From NCEH01 sp043195125 (GTDB lineage Bacteria; Pseudomonadota; Alphaproteobacteria; Rhizobiales; Xanthobacteraceae): a DNA stretch of 64,000 nucleotides. Of this stretch, positions 28,014 through 36,151 are shown piece by piece. Under the pieces are notes generated by a model that was given only the letters and a program-made list of their open reading frames with translations, had not been told where the DNA came from and did not search any database. The stretch lies in NCBI RefSeq assembly GCF_043195125.1, contig NZ_JBAFWR010000004.1, one strand, 5' to 3'. Position numbers and translations under genes: made by a program. The first letter of the stretch is position 1; the number at the start of each line of letters is the position of its first letter.

Positions 28014-28706
28014 ATGACCCGTTCCACCGCCCCGGATCGCCAGATCCGCATTGCTCTCATCGTGCCGTCGTCGAACACGGTGATGGAGAACGATTTCCAT
28101 CGCGCACTGCCCAAGGACCGCTTCACGGTTCACACGGACCGGATGTATCTGATCGAGACCACGCGGGAAGCCGAGATTGCCATGATCGAGCTGGCGGGCG
28201 CGGCGGCCAAGGACCTCGGCACCGTCGGCCCCGATCTTCTCGTGTTCGGCTGCACCTCGGCGGGCGCGCTGTTCGGCGTCGAGTATGACAAGAAGCTTTG
28301 CGAGGAGCTCGGCACCCTGGCGGGCTGCCGGGGCATGGGCGTCATCAGCTCCGCCTCGCAAGCCCTGGAGCGTGCGGGGGCCGGAAAGGTCGCGCTCATC
28401 ACGCCCTATAACGAGGACCTCACGCGCTCGGTCGCCGAGGCGCTGGCCGGCGGGGGTCGGGAAATCGTGAGTGCACATGGCATGGGCATCACGGTCAATG
28501 TGGAGCTGTGCGATCCCACGCCCACCGAGATCGTCGCCTTCGCCAAGGAAAAGCTCGCGGGCCAGACATTCGACACGCTGTTTGTCTCGTGCACCAATTT
28601 CCGGGCGCTGGAAGCCAAGGCGATGCTGGAGCAAGCTTTCGCGGGCGTGACTGTCATCACCGCCACCAGCGCGGTGCTCGATAGCATTACCGCAGCATTC
28701 GACTGA
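28014..28706 (+). CDS. Maleate cis-trans isomerase / Asp-Glu racemase superfamily protein
   Basis: A 230-residue protein with PSSNTVMENDFHRALP at the N-terminus, Cys80 in FGCTSAG and Cys193 in SCTNFRALE. These are the two catalytic cysteines and the flanking signature of maleate isomerase (NicE-type), which converts maleate to fumarate at the end of nicotinate breakdown. Arylmalonate decarboxylase and Asp/Glu racemases share the fold. Last enzyme of the rightward arm, 67 bases after the MaoC gene. Confidence 0.85.
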   Translation: MTRSTAPDRQIRIALIVPSSNTVMENDFHRALPKDRFTVHTDRMYLIETTREAEIAMIELAGAAAKDLGTVGPDLLVFGCTSAGALFGVEYDKKLCEELGTLAGCRGMGVISSASQALERAGAGKVALITPYNEDLTRSVAEALAGGGREIVSAHGMGITVNVELCDPTPTEIVAFAKEKLAGQTFDTLFVSCTNFRALEAKAMLEQAFAGVTVITATSAVLDSITAAFD

Positions 28707-28811
28707 ACCGGCGGAACACCCGCGCGCCTCGGGATCGAGGAATCCTTGTGAAGCAGGCGCCGCTGGTCTTAAAGCACCGGACGTGATGCGCCGAGCGGCG
28801 CTTGTGGGGAT

Positions 28812-30188
28812 GTGCAGCGGATGACGTGGCAGCCGAACATTTCCGGTTCGAAAAAGCCGAAGTATCTCGCGCTCGTGGATGCGCTCGAGCGCGATATTCG
28901 CTCCGGCGTGCTGCGGGACGGCGAGCGGCTGCCACCCCAACGGGAAATCGCCGCCGGCCTCGACATCACCATCGCCACGCTCACGAAGGCCATCCAGGAA
29001 GCCGCGCGGCGCGGGCTGGTGACAGCCAAGACCGGCAGCGGCACCTTCGTGCGCGGCGCCGACGAGACGCCGGCGGCCAACCGACAGGTGTTCGACCTCA
29101 GCCTGAACACGGTTCCCTCCGCCCCCAGCAAGCCGTTCATCGACGCGGCGCTCGAGGCCATCGCGCGCCGCCGCGATTCCGAGACGCTGTTCGGCTACGA
29201 GCCCGCCGCGGGGAGCGAGGCGCATCGCGCCATGATGGCGAAATGGCTGAGTCAGAACGACTTCGCCCCCGCTCCTGATTCGCTTCTGCTGACCCACGGG
29301 GGGCAGCACGCCCTTGCGGCCTGCTTTCATGCCCTGACCCGCCCGGGAGACGTGATCCTGTGCGAACAATGGGCCTATACCGGCATTCGTCGGCTGGCGG
29401 AGCTGTGCCACGTGCGGATCGAGGGCGTGGCGATGGACGAGGAGGGGCTCGACCCCGACGACCTCGCCGCCAAACTCCGCACGACCTCGCCCCGCTTCGT
29501 CATCTGCAGCGCCACCTTGCAGAATCCCACCACGGCGACGATGTCGCTCGACCGGCGGCGCAAGATCGTCGCCGCCTGCGCCGCAGCCGGGGTGCTGCTG
29601 GTGGAGGATGACATCTATGGGGCGTTGGCCGGCGTTGCCCTGCCGTCGCTCGCGGCGCTTGCGCGCGATCGCGTGATCTACGTGAGCAGCATATCGAAAT
29701 GCCTCGCCCCCGGCGCGCGGCTCGGCGCGCTGGTGGCGCCCGACGATCTGCTCCCGGCCCTGCAGAATGCCCTCATGTCGCTGCATTGGACCGGGCCGAC
29801 CCTATGGGCGGAATTGTTCGGCCACATGCTTGAAATCGGCGCGGTCGAGCGCTGCGTCGCCGCACAGCAGAAAGAGGCTTTGCACCGCCTCGCGCTGTTC
29901 CGCGATGTGGTCGGCATTCCCGCCTCGACCACGCTATCGAGCTATCATACCTGGCTGCGCATTCCCGCGAGCTGGAGTGTCGACGGCTTCATCGCGGGCC
30001 TGCTGACGGCGGGTATCCGCGTTTCGCCGGCCCAGCACTTTGCCGTCTCGCCCCCGTTTGAACAGGCGGGGCCGTTTATCCGCCTCTGCCTCGGCGGGGG
30101 AGACGATACCGAACTGCTCAAGGAGCAACTCAGGCGCTTCCGCACGGTGCTGAGCGGCGGCACCGACATTACAACCACGATCACCTGA
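28812..30188 (+). CDS. MocR/PdxR-type regulator (GntR HTH fused to aminotransferase fold)
   Basis: A 458-residue protein: N-terminal GntR winged helix (about 15-85, including RSGVLRDGERLPPQREIA) joined to a fold-type I aminotransferase domain. The PLP lysine is in SSISKCLAPGARLG. MocR regulators use PLP and often an amino-donor ligand to sense metabolites. It lies 105 bases downstream of the isomerase gene on the same strand. It is a second candidate regulator of the cluster or of the aminotransferase/hydantoinase operon downstream. Confidence 0.92.
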   Translation: MQRMTWQPNISGSKKPKYLALVDALERDIRSGVLRDGERLPPQREIAAGLDITIATLTKAIQEAARRGLVTAKTGSGTFVRGADETPAANRQVFDLSLNTVPSAPSKPFIDAALEAIARRRDSETLFGYEPAAGSEAHRAMMAKWLSQNDFAPAPDSLLLTHGGQHALAACFHALTRPGDVILCEQWAYTGIRRLAELCHVRIEGVAMDEEGLDPDDLAAKLRTTSPRFVICSATLQNPTTATMSLDRRRKIVAACAAAGVLLVEDDIYGALAGVALPSLAALARDRVIYVSSISKCLAPGARLGALVAPDDLLPALQNALMSLHWTGPTLWAELFGHMLEIGAVERCVAAQQKEALHRLALFRDVVGIPASTTLSSYHTWLRIPASWSVDGFIAGLLTAGIRVSPAQHFAVSPPFEQAGPFIRLCLGGGDDTELLKEQLRRFRTVLSGGTDITTTIT

Positions 30189-30254
30189 AGAAGCCGGGAC
30201 GCGCGGAGCGGGGGGCGTGGCGCTTATCCCATCCCGCTCACCGACCGCCACCGA

Positions 30255-30689
30255 TCACTCCAACGCGTCGGCGGAATAAGGCCGGCTGCCGACTTCGCCC
30301 TCCCAGCTTTCCAGATCCAGGGCCGGCAGCCATTCCAGCGCCGAGCAGCACCAGATCTGGCGCACCGGGGGCAGGTGATGGCGCTGGCGCAATGTGCCGG
30401 CGCGGATATTCACCGGTCCCGGCACATCGGCAGCCTTCGCATAGAGCGCGGTGCCGCATTCCGGGCAGAAGGCCTGGATCCGCTTGGCGCCGCTCGCCGC
30501 GATCTTGATGTATTCTTTCGGCGTGCCCGAGAGCAGGCGGAAGCTTTCGGCAGCCGCGGAGGCCGATACGCGGAATGCGGTGCCGGACAAGGTCTGGCAG
30601 TCCGTGCAATGGCAAAGGCTGGTGCGCGCCACATCGACGGTCGCCTCGAAGCTGATTGCGCCGCAATGGCATCCACCTTCCACATTCAT
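30255..30689 (-). CDS. GFA-family (glutathione-dependent formaldehyde-activating-like) protein
   Basis: A 144-residue protein with the GFA zinc-ligand pattern: CHCGAISFEA near residue 7, LCHCTDCQTLSG near 25-36 and FCPECGTALYA. These Cys residues bind two zinc ions in the Gfa fold. The original formaldehyde activity is doubtful for most homologues. The ATG at 30689 has AGAGGAG upstream. It is convergent with the MocR gene and divergent from the aminotransferase operon. Confidence 0.9.
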   Translation of the reverse strand: MNVEGGCHCGAISFEATVDVARTSLCHCTDCQTLSGTAFRVSASAAAESFRLLSGTPKEYIKIAASGAKRIQAFCPECGTALYAKAADVPGPVNIRAGTLRQRHHLPPVRQIWCCSALEWLPALDLESWEGEVGSRPYSADALE

Positions 30690-31144
30690 CGCTCGCTCCT
30701 CTCGGCTGGTGCTGTCTGGCGGCACGATCGCCTAAAGATCGGGCTTGCCATGTTCTACAGCAGGCATGAAACTGCACTAACACACCGCCCACAAGCACGT
30801 TAATCGTACTATTCAGTCACAATGTCGAAAGCACGTATGGAGCGGGAAAACACGCGAGGAACCTGAGAGGTTCCAGCCAGTTTTCCGAATTGTCATACCC
30901 CAAAACTCTGAATGTATTTCAGACTCCCTGGACAGGATAAAGGAGTAAGGAGATGAGCCATTTCAAGGCCAATCAGCCTCGCCCGCTCGCTTTCCAGGGG
31001 CTCTGGGGCGATCAAGCCTCGAGCGCCATTGAGCAGGATAATTTTGAAACTGATGATATTGTACTAGTTGTTATGAGAGATACCATAGTATATCAAATCG
31101 ACCAGTCGCCTTGTTCCATCGAAGGTCAAATTGGAAGGCCTGCT
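30690..31144 (+). promoter_or_regulatory. Leader/regulatory region of the aminotransferase-hyuAB operon
   Basis: Unusually AT-rich in parts (31032-31110). It holds two stem-loops: GGAACCT-GAG-AGGTTCC (30858-30874) and TCTGAA-TGTAT-TTCAGA (30907-30923). A very strong ribosome binding site (AAGGAGTAAGGAG) sits directly before an ATG at 30953. That ATG is in frame with the aminotransferase, with no stop between, so it would add 64 residues; it may be an extension or a leader remnant. Confidence 0.5.
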
Positions 31145-32275
31145 ATGATCACCGCCGTCATCCCCGCTCTCATCGAGAATGAACCCTATACCCCCGGCCT
31201 CTCGCGCGAGTACGTCGCGAAGGAATTCGGCGTCCCACTCGATGACGTGGCGAAGCTGGGCTCGGCCGAAAATCCGTTCGGCCCCTCCCCCAAAGCCGTC
31301 GCTGCCGTGGAGAAAGGGCGCGCGAAGCTCGACCTCTATCCGGAATGGACCTCCAAGGCGCTGCGCGCCGCGATCGGCAAGAAATACGGCTTCGATGCCG
31401 ATTGCGTGGTGTGCGGCGCGGGCGAGACCGAAGTCATCAGCTTCGTCATGCGGGCGTTCGCCGCGGCGGGCGAAACCATTCTCACGCACGAACCGTGCTT
31501 CCCCATCTACCACCTGTTCGCTGAGAACGAGGGGCGCGTCATCGTGGGCGTCCCCACCGGAGAGGATTTCGACCCGGCGATCGACAGCTACATTGCCAAG
31601 CTCACGGAAATTAAGCCGAAGATTGCCTTCCTTACCAATCCGCACAGCCCGAGCGGCCACCTGCTGACGGAAGAAGAAGTGCGCGCGGTCTGCGAGGCGG
31701 CCGGCGACGATACGCTGGTGGTGCTCGACGAAGCCTATATCCACTTCTCCCAGACGCCCGGCTTCATGCACCTCACCCGCGAATACACAAACCTGATCGT
31801 CTTGCGCACCTTCTCGAAGGCCTACGGCCTCGCCGGCCTGCGCCTGGGCTTCGGCATCGCCTCCAACAAGGACCTCATCACGCCCCTGCTCAACATCAAG
31901 CCCACCTGGAATCTCGGGCCGATGCAGGTGGAAGGTGGGATCGCAGCGCTGGACGATGACGCCCATGTCGACCGCACCGTCTCCATGATCGTCGAGATGC
32001 GCGATTACGTGACCCAGCAGTTCGCGGGCCTGAACCGCTTTCGCATGGTGCCGAATTCGCGCAGCAATTTCTTCCTGATCGAGATCCTCGATTCCCAGCT
32101 CGATTCCACCACGGTCTTCGAAGAGCTTCTGGCGCGCGGCGTGATCGTGAAGGATGGATCCGTCTCGTTCCGCGGCCTCGGCAAGCGCTTTCTGCGCAGC
32201 GACGTCAGCCTGAAGAAGCATATGGACCGGCTGGTCTGGGCCTTGAAGGAAATTGAGCAGCAGGCCACGTCCTGA
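31145..32275 (+). CDS. HisC-like pyridoxal-phosphate aminotransferase
   Basis: A 376-residue class I/II aminotransferase of the histidinol-phosphate type: SAENPFGPSPKAV near the N-terminus, LDEAYIHF and the PLP lysine in RTFSKAYGLAGLRLGFG. I start at ATG 31145 (GGAAGG 6 bases upstream), which matches the usual HisC length. ATG 30953 with a stronger ribosome binding site would add 64 residues without known homology. It is not beside other his genes but 13 bases before hyuA, so a catabolic or alternative substrate is likelier than histidinol phosphate. Confidence 0.85.
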   Translation: MITAVIPALIENEPYTPGLSREYVAKEFGVPLDDVAKLGSAENPFGPSPKAVAAVEKGRAKLDLYPEWTSKALRAAIGKKYGFDADCVVCGAGETEVISFVMRAFAAAGETILTHEPCFPIYHLFAENEGRVIVGVPTGEDFDPAIDSYIAKLTEIKPKIAFLTNPHSPSGHLLTEEEVRAVCEAAGDDTLVVLDEAYIHFSQTPGFMHLTREYTNLIVLRTFSKAYGLAGLRLGFGIASNKDLITPLLNIKPTWNLGPMQVEGGIAALDDDAHVDRTVSMIVEMRDYVTQQFAGLNRFRMVPNSRSNFFLIEILDSQLDSTTVFEELLARGVIVKDGSVSFRGLGKRFLRSDVSLKKHMDRLVWALKEIEQQATS

Positions 32276-32288
32276 CGGCATCCGAACC

Positions 32289-34379
32289 ATGACGACACGC
32301 GATCTCGTCATTGGCGTCGACGTCGGTGGAACCTTCACCGACGCCATCGTCCTCGACCGGGGCACGGGGACCCTGCTCGACGCCTTCAAGGTGCCCTCGA
32401 CGCCGGCCGATCCCTCGGAGGCGGTATTGTCCGCCATCGCGCGGATCTCCCGCAGGTTCGATATCCGCGGCGCCGTCGTGTGCCACGGCACCACGGTCGG
32501 CACCAATACGCTGATCGAGCGCCTCGGCGCCCGCTCGGCGCTGCTTGCCACGCAAGGCTTCTCGGATGTCGTCGCACTGCGCCGGCAGGACAGGCCGAGC
32601 CTTTATGATTTCGACGTGCGTATCTCCGAGCCTCTGGTTCCCGCCGCGCGCCGCATCGGGGTCCCCGAGCGCGTGGCGGCGGACGGCGGCATCGTGCGCG
32701 CGCTCGCGCCGGGCGATCATGAGGCCGTGCTCGCAAAGCTGCGGACGGCGGGCGTGCAGTCGGTCGCCATCAGTTTCCTGCATGCCTATGCAAATCCTGA
32801 TCACGAACTGCAGATGGAAGCGGCCGTGCGCGAAGCGTTGCCGGGCGTCTATGTGACCCGCTCCAGCGACGTGTGCCCCGAGTTTCGAGAGTACGAGCGC
32901 ACCAGCACGACCGTGGTCAATGCTTATATCGGCCCGGCCGTGGGGCTTTATATGGGCGTTCTGAGCGAGGCGCTGCGCGCCCAGGGCGTCGGCCGGCTCA
33001 TGATCGTCAAGTCGAACGGCGGACTGACCTCTCCGGAGAACGCGGCACGCTATCCCGTCCATCTGATTGAATCCGGCCCTGCCGCGCAGCTCACCGCCGC
33101 TGCGGCCTTCGCCCGGGCGAAACTAACCCCGGACATGGTGGCCTTCGACATGGGCGGCACCACGGCCAAGGCTGGCGTGATCCGCGCCGGGCAGCCGGAG
33201 ATGACCACGGAATTTTATGCCGACCGCTTGGTCGACGGCCACGATGTCGGCGGCTACGCCATCCGCAGCTCGGTGCTGGACCTTATGGAGATCGGCGCCG
33301 GCGGCGGCTCCATCGCCTGGATCGACGAGGCGCGGGTGCTCAAGGTCGGTCCCGCGAGCGCGGGCGCCAATCCCGGGCCAGCCTGCTATGGTCGCGGCGG
33401 CATGCATCCCACGGTGACCGATGCCCATGCGGTGATCGGCACCTTGTCGGCCGAGCTGTTCGAAGCGAGCGGCGTGGCATTCGATCGCGAAGCGGCCATC
33501 GCCGCCGTCCGCCAGCACGTGGCCGAGCCGTTCGGCTGGCCCCTCGCCCGCGCGGCCTATGCCATCATCGACATCGCCGTCGCCAACATGGCGGAGATGG
33601 TGCGCCTGACGACCACCCGGCGGGGCCTCGATCCGCGCGATTTCGCCTTGCTGGCCTCGGGCGGCGCCGGCCCGCTTCACGCGGCTGCGGTGGGGGCGGA
33701 GATCGGCGCGGCCGAGGTCATCGTCCCGCCCTACCCCGGCATGTTCAGCGCCCTCGGCGCCACGCTCGGCAATGTGCGCCACGAGGTGACGACCACCTTG
33801 CTGCGCCATCTCGACGAACTCGAAGACGCGGCGCTTGCAGCCACCTTCGATCAGCTCACGGCGCGGACAGACGCGCTGATGGCGGCGGAGCCGCAGGGCA
33901 TCACCCGCCAGGCGCCCGTGCGCGTGCTGGAAGCGCGATTCTCCGGCCAGCTTTTCGAGCTGCCGGTCCCGCTCGGGCCAATCGACACGCCGCTGCCGGC
34001 GATCGGCGAAATCGTGCGGCGTTTCCGCGATGTCTACCGCGCGGAATACGGATTCGACCTCCCCGATGCCCGCGTGCAGGCGGTCAACGCGCGGCTGATC
34101 GCCATCGGCGACATGGGCCATAGCGGCGATCTCCTGTTCTCGGATCCGGACGCGGTCGCGCGCGATGCGCAGCCGGCGCGCCACATCGATCTGCTGACGC
34201 GCACCGGCGAAACCTCCCGCGTGCCGATCTATAAGGCCGCCGACGCCCATGGCGCGGCGCTCGCGGGCCCGCTCGTCATCGAGCACGCGGGCGCAACCGT
34301 CTGGGTCCATGAAGGGCAGACGGCCAGGATCGGCGCCCATGGCCAGGTGAACATCGCATTGTCGGGAGGATTTCGGTGA
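32289..34379 (+). CDS. hyuA: Hydantoinase/oxoprolinase subunit A (HyuA-like)
   Basis: A 696-residue protein with the N-terminal actin-like ATPase motif GVDVGGTFTDAIVLDRG, a second phosphate motif AFDMGGTTAKAGVI and the conserved LLASGGAGPLHA. HyuA/HyuB complexes hydrolyse N-methylhydantoin or 5-oxoproline with ATP; acetone carboxylase subunits are related. The GTGA overlap with hyuB shows coupling. Substrate unknown. Confidence 0.92.
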   Translation: MTTRDLVIGVDVGGTFTDAIVLDRGTGTLLDAFKVPSTPADPSEAVLSAIARISRRFDIRGAVVCHGTTVGTNTLIERLGARSALLATQGFSDVVALRRQDRPSLYDFDVRISEPLVPAARRIGVPERVAADGGIVRALAPGDHEAVLAKLRTAGVQSVAISFLHAYANPDHELQMEAAVREALPGVYVTRSSDVCPEFREYERTSTTVVNAYIGPAVGLYMGVLSEALRAQGVGRLMIVKSNGGLTSPENAARYPVHLIESGPAAQLTAAAAFARAKLTPDMVAFDMGGTTAKAGVIRAGQPEMTTEFYADRLVDGHDVGGYAIRSSVLDLMEIGAGGGSIAWIDEARVLKVGPASAGANPGPACYGRGGMHPTVTDAHAVIGTLSAELFEASGVAFDREAAIAAVRQHVAEPFGWPLARAAYAIIDIAVANMAEMVRLTTTRRGLDPRDFALLASGGAGPLHAAAVGAEIGAAEVIVPPYPGMFSALGATLGNVRHEVTTTLLRHLDELEDAALAATFDQLTARTDALMAAEPQGITRQAPVRVLEARFSGQLFELPVPLGPIDTPLPAIGEIVRRFRDVYRAEYGFDLPDARVQAVNARLIAIGDMGHSGDLLFSDPDAVARDAQPARHIDLLTRTGETSRVPIYKAADAHGAALAGPLVIEHAGATVWVHEGQTARIGAHGQVNIALSGGFR

Positions 34380-35989
34380 ATACCGGCCCGCAAAGGATTA
34401 TCGACCGTGACCCGGTGACGTTCGAGGTCGTGCGCAGTGCGCTCTACGCCATCTGCGCCGACATGAAGCACGTCATCATGCGCACCTCGTTCTCGCCGCT
34501 GCTCAGCCTGTCGGCGGACCTGTCCTGCGCGCTGCTCGACGCGAGCGGTCGCGTGGTGGGCCAGGGCCGCGACATTCCCGTTCACCTCGGTGCCGTGCCC
34601 TTCACGGTGCGGGCGGTGTTCGAGGCTTTCCCCATCGCCGGCTGGCGACCGGGCGACGGTGTCATCGTCAACGATCCCTATGCCGGCGGCACCCATCTGC
34701 CCGACGTCTCGCTCATCATGCCCATTTTCCACGGCGAAGCGCTGTGCGGCTTCTCGCTCAGCCGCGTGCACTGGCCGGACATCGGCGGCATCGCGGCGGG
34801 AAGCTCCAGCGTGTGCGACGAGATCACCAAGGAGGGGCTGCGCATCCCGCCGTTGCGGATCATCGAGAACGGCCAGCCCCGGCAGGACATCCTCGCCCTG
34901 GTGCTCGCCAACGTGCGCGTGCCCGAGGACCGCTACGGCGATTTCCGCGCCCAGATCGCCGGCGCCCGGCGGGCGGACCAGCGCGTCGGCGAACTCGCAC
35001 GGACCTATGGCGCGGACGTGCTCGCCGAAATCATGGCCGATGCGCAGACCTATACCCGCCGGCTCGTGCGCTCGCGGCTCGCGCACCTGCCGGATGCGGA
35101 TGTCACCCATGAGGAGACGCTGGACGGCGATGGCATCGACCCCGACGCCCGGCCGCGCATTCGCGCGCGCATCATCAAGGCGGGCGAAGCCATCACGGTG
35201 GATTTCACCGGCTCCTCCCCGTGCGTGAAAGGGCCGGTCAACGCGCCGTTCGCCGTCACGGCCTCCTCGGTCTATTACACGCTGCTCGCACTTGTCGGCG
35301 GCGATGTGCCCCCCAATCAGGGCGTGTACGACGTGGCGCAGATCGTCGCCCCGGCGGGCTCCGTCGTGAATGCGGCCTACCCCGCCTCCGTCGTCGCGGC
35401 CAATACCGAGACCTCCAACCGCATCGTCGACGTGCTGCTCGCCGCCTTGGCCAACGCCTATCCCGAGCGCGTGCCGGCGGGTAGCTATGGTTCGGCCTGC
35501 GTCTACACGCTCGGCGGAGTCGATCCGCGCACCTCCAGCCGCTTCGTCCATTACGAGACGGTAGGCGGCGGCTCGGGCGCCAGCAGGATGGGCGATGGCG
35601 CAAGCGGCATCCGGGTGCACATGGGCAACACCATGAACCTGCCCATCGAAGCGGCCGAGATCGCGATGCCGATCCGCTTCCTCGCCTATGAATTGGTGCC
35701 CGGCAGCGGCGGACGGGGGCTGCGCCAGGGCGGCGACGGCGTTCGCAAGGCGCTGGAAATCCTCACCGATGGCGTGGAGGCCTCGATCCTCGGCGAGCGT
35801 ACCCAAAGCCCGGCCCATGGCGTGGGCGGCGGAGAGGCAGGCCAGCTCGCCCGCTTCACCCTGCGCACGGGAGACGGCCCAGCCCGCACGCTGCCGGCCA
35901 AGAGCGGACCCCATCGCCTCGCCACCGGAGACCAGATCGAGATGGTCACCGCCGGCGGAGGCGGATGGGGCAAGCGTCCACAGGATTGA
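34376..35989 (+). CDS. hyuB: Hydantoinase/oxoprolinase subunit B (HyuB-like)
   Basis: A 537-residue HyuB family protein: DPVTFEVVRSALYAICADMKHVI at the N-terminus, NDPYAGGTHLPDVSLI and the C-terminal ELVPGSGGRGLRQGGDGV. It starts at GTG 34376, overlapping the hyuA stop, and forms the ATP-dependent cyclic-amide hydrolase with HyuA. In the HisC-HyuA-HyuB operon it would open a hydantoin-, oxoproline- or related lactam ring. No terminator is obvious in the 162 bases that follow. Confidence 0.92.
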   Translation: MNTGPQRIIDRDPVTFEVVRSALYAICADMKHVIMRTSFSPLLSLSADLSCALLDASGRVVGQGRDIPVHLGAVPFTVRAVFEAFPIAGWRPGDGVIVNDPYAGGTHLPDVSLIMPIFHGEALCGFSLSRVHWPDIGGIAAGSSSVCDEITKEGLRIPPLRIIENGQPRQDILALVLANVRVPEDRYGDFRAQIAGARRADQRVGELARTYGADVLAEIMADAQTYTRRLVRSRLAHLPDADVTHEETLDGDGIDPDARPRIRARIIKAGEAITVDFTGSSPCVKGPVNAPFAVTASSVYYTLLALVGGDVPPNQGVYDVAQIVAPAGSVVNAAYPASVVAANTETSNRIVDVLLAALANAYPERVPAGSYGSACVYTLGGVDPRTSSRFVHYETVGGGSGASRMGDGASGIRVHMGNTMNLPIEAAEIAMPIRFLAYELVPGSGGRGLRQGGDGVRKALEILTDGVEASILGERTQSPAHGVGGGEAGQLARFTLRTGDGPARTLPAKSGPHRLATGDQIEMVTAGGGGWGKRPQD

Positions 35990-36151
35990 AAGCTTCCGCG
36001 AGCCTGAAGGCCGCGCCGGGCAGAGGCCCTTGTCCGGAAACGCACGCTCGCGGCGCTAGGGCGCAGCCTCGGCCGCACGGCAGCGCGTGCTTCGCCTTGC
36101 GGGCGCCCTTTATCTCCGCTTTGCTGCGCCGCGATCGGGAAGGAGCGGGCC

